The position numbers were made by a program, and so were the translations under genes. This document shows positions 11,975 through 12,600 of a stretch of DNA of 12,600 nt, in pieces (positions within the stretch are counted from its first letter, which is position 1; the number at the start of each line of letters is the position of its first letter). Origin of the DNA: Thermodesulfovibrionia bacterium (GTDB lineage: Bacteria; Nitrospirota; Thermodesulfovibrionia; UBA6902); the NCBI GenBank assembly GCA_947258735.1, contig CAMYJJ010000063.1, positions 1-12,600 on the forward strand. The letters run 5' to 3'. The notes below the pieces were generated by a model. It saw nothing but the letters and a program-made list of their open reading frames with translations. It did not search any database and had not been told where the DNA came from.

Positions 11975-12600
11975 ATGCGTCTCCAGAACACAATACAGCA
12001 GACAGTTTCTGTTCAGGGCAAAGGACTTCACACCGGTAAAGAGATCAGTATGAATCTCAGACCGGCACCTACAGATACGGGTATCGTTTTTATCAGGACT
12101 GATAAAAACAACACCAGGATCAAGGCAGATGTAAATTCTGTATCAGATACATCCTTTGCTACCACTCTAAAATCAAACGGGGTGCGGGTTGGCACGGTTG
12201 AACATCTGCTCGCATCATTTTCAGGACTTTGTGTTGATAACGCGTATGTTGAACTTGATGGGCCGGAAGTCCCCATACTGGATGGAAGTGCCCTGCCTCT
12301 TGTTAACTTCATAAGGAACGCAGGAATAGAAAAACAGGACAAGGCTGTATCATGCATCAGGATTTTAAAGCCCATTGTTGTCATGGAAGGTCCCTGCCAG
12401 ATTGCTATAACACCTTATGATGGTACAAGGATAACATACAGGGTCTTTTATACCCATCCTGCATTTGGTGAACAAAAACTGGGTATAGATGTGACAACGA
12501 TGAAATTCATCAGTGAACTGGCTCCTGCCAGGACATTTGGTTTCCTGAGAGATGTCGAGATGATGAAATCAAAGGGGCTTGCCAAGGGAGGCTCACTTGA
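11975..12600 (+). CDS. lpxC: UDP-3-O-acyl-N-acetylglucosamine deacetylase LpxC, first 208 codons, cut by the window edge
   Basis: The N-terminal two thirds of the zinc deacetylase that commits UDP-GlcNAc to lipid A synthesis at the cytoplasmic face of the inner membrane. The reading frame runs open from the ATG at 11975 to the window end. Landmarks: QGKGLHTGKE (residues 14-23), GTVEHLLASFSGL with the first zinc-ligand histidine, VELDGPEVPILDGSALP, and APARTFGFL leading toward the active-site region. The second half with the remaining zinc ligands lies outside. MRLQNTIQQTVSVQG is a normal LpxC start; an upstream in-frame TTG (11960) is a weak alternative. The gene indicates an outer membrane with lipopolysaccharide. 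It lies 111 nt behind tldD on the same strand and may share its transcript. Confidence 0.94.
   Translation, partial: MRLQNTIQQTVSVQGKGLHTGKEISMNLRPAPTDTGIVFIRTDKNNTRIKADVNSVSDTSFATTLKSNGVRVGTVEHLLASFSGLCVDNAYVELDGPEVPILDGSALPLVNFIRNAGIEKQDKAVSCIRILKPIVVMEGPCQIAITPYDGTRITYRVFYTHPAFGEQKLGIDVTTMKFISELAPARTFGFLRDVEMMKSKGLAKGGSL

Overview
The window is bacterial chromosome of roughly balanced, slightly AT-leaning composition. It carries lpxC (lipid A synthesis), so the host is very likely Gram-negative with an outer membrane. The form of sigma-70 region 1.2, the gene order NAD(P)HX repair - PgeF - CBS protein - TsaE - NAD kinase - family 4 UDG - HIT protein - RpoD, and several short GC-rich dispersed repeats recall Nitrospirota (Thermodesulfovibrio relatives) or neighbouring deltaproteobacterial lineages. 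That placement is an impression from family resemblance, not a computed result.

Bases 1-6217 hold a housekeeping run entirely on the minus strand, read from right to left: nnr (bifunctional NAD(P)HX epimerase/dehydratase), pgeF (laccase-domain protein), a two-CBS-domain protein, tsaE, nadK, a family 4 uracil-DNA glycosylase, a HIT protein, and then rpoD, which runs off the left edge. From the CBS gene to the HIT gene the genes overlap by 4-13 nt or lie 12 nt apart, so they are probably one translationally coupled transcript. A near-consensus sigma-70 promoter precedes rpoD. The nnr-pgeF gap is occupied by a small repeat flanked by 9-bp direct repeats.

Bases 6218-7304 are accessory: a repeat-filled spacer, then a VapB/VapC toxin-antitoxin pair with a near-perfect promoter whose -35 hexamer sits inside a palindrome. 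Bases 7305-7929 have no conventional gene. They do hold a 29-codon ORF with a strong but hairpin-embedded ribosome binding site, a terminator-like hairpin, operator-like dyads and possible relics of a PAS/histidine-kinase gene. A stand-alone CheY/Rcp1-type response regulator follows. Next comes an unusual protein joining a J domain, a four-cysteine zinc-ribbon-like linker and a PilZ (cyclic-di-GMP-binding) domain; this is the most interesting gene in the window.

Bases 9350-12600 hold a minus-strand MTAP-family phosphorylase whose base-binding signature looks 6-oxopurine-specific, a 333-nt repeat-bearing divergent spacer, tldD, and the first two thirds of lpxC, cut by the right edge.

Functionally, the left block combines cofactor repair and supply (Nnr, NadK), tRNA t6A modification (TsaE), cell-wall or nucleoside housekeeping (PgeF), DNA repair (UDG) and transcription (RpoD). 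The centre is a small signalling and toxin-antitoxin island between two patches of dispersed repeats.
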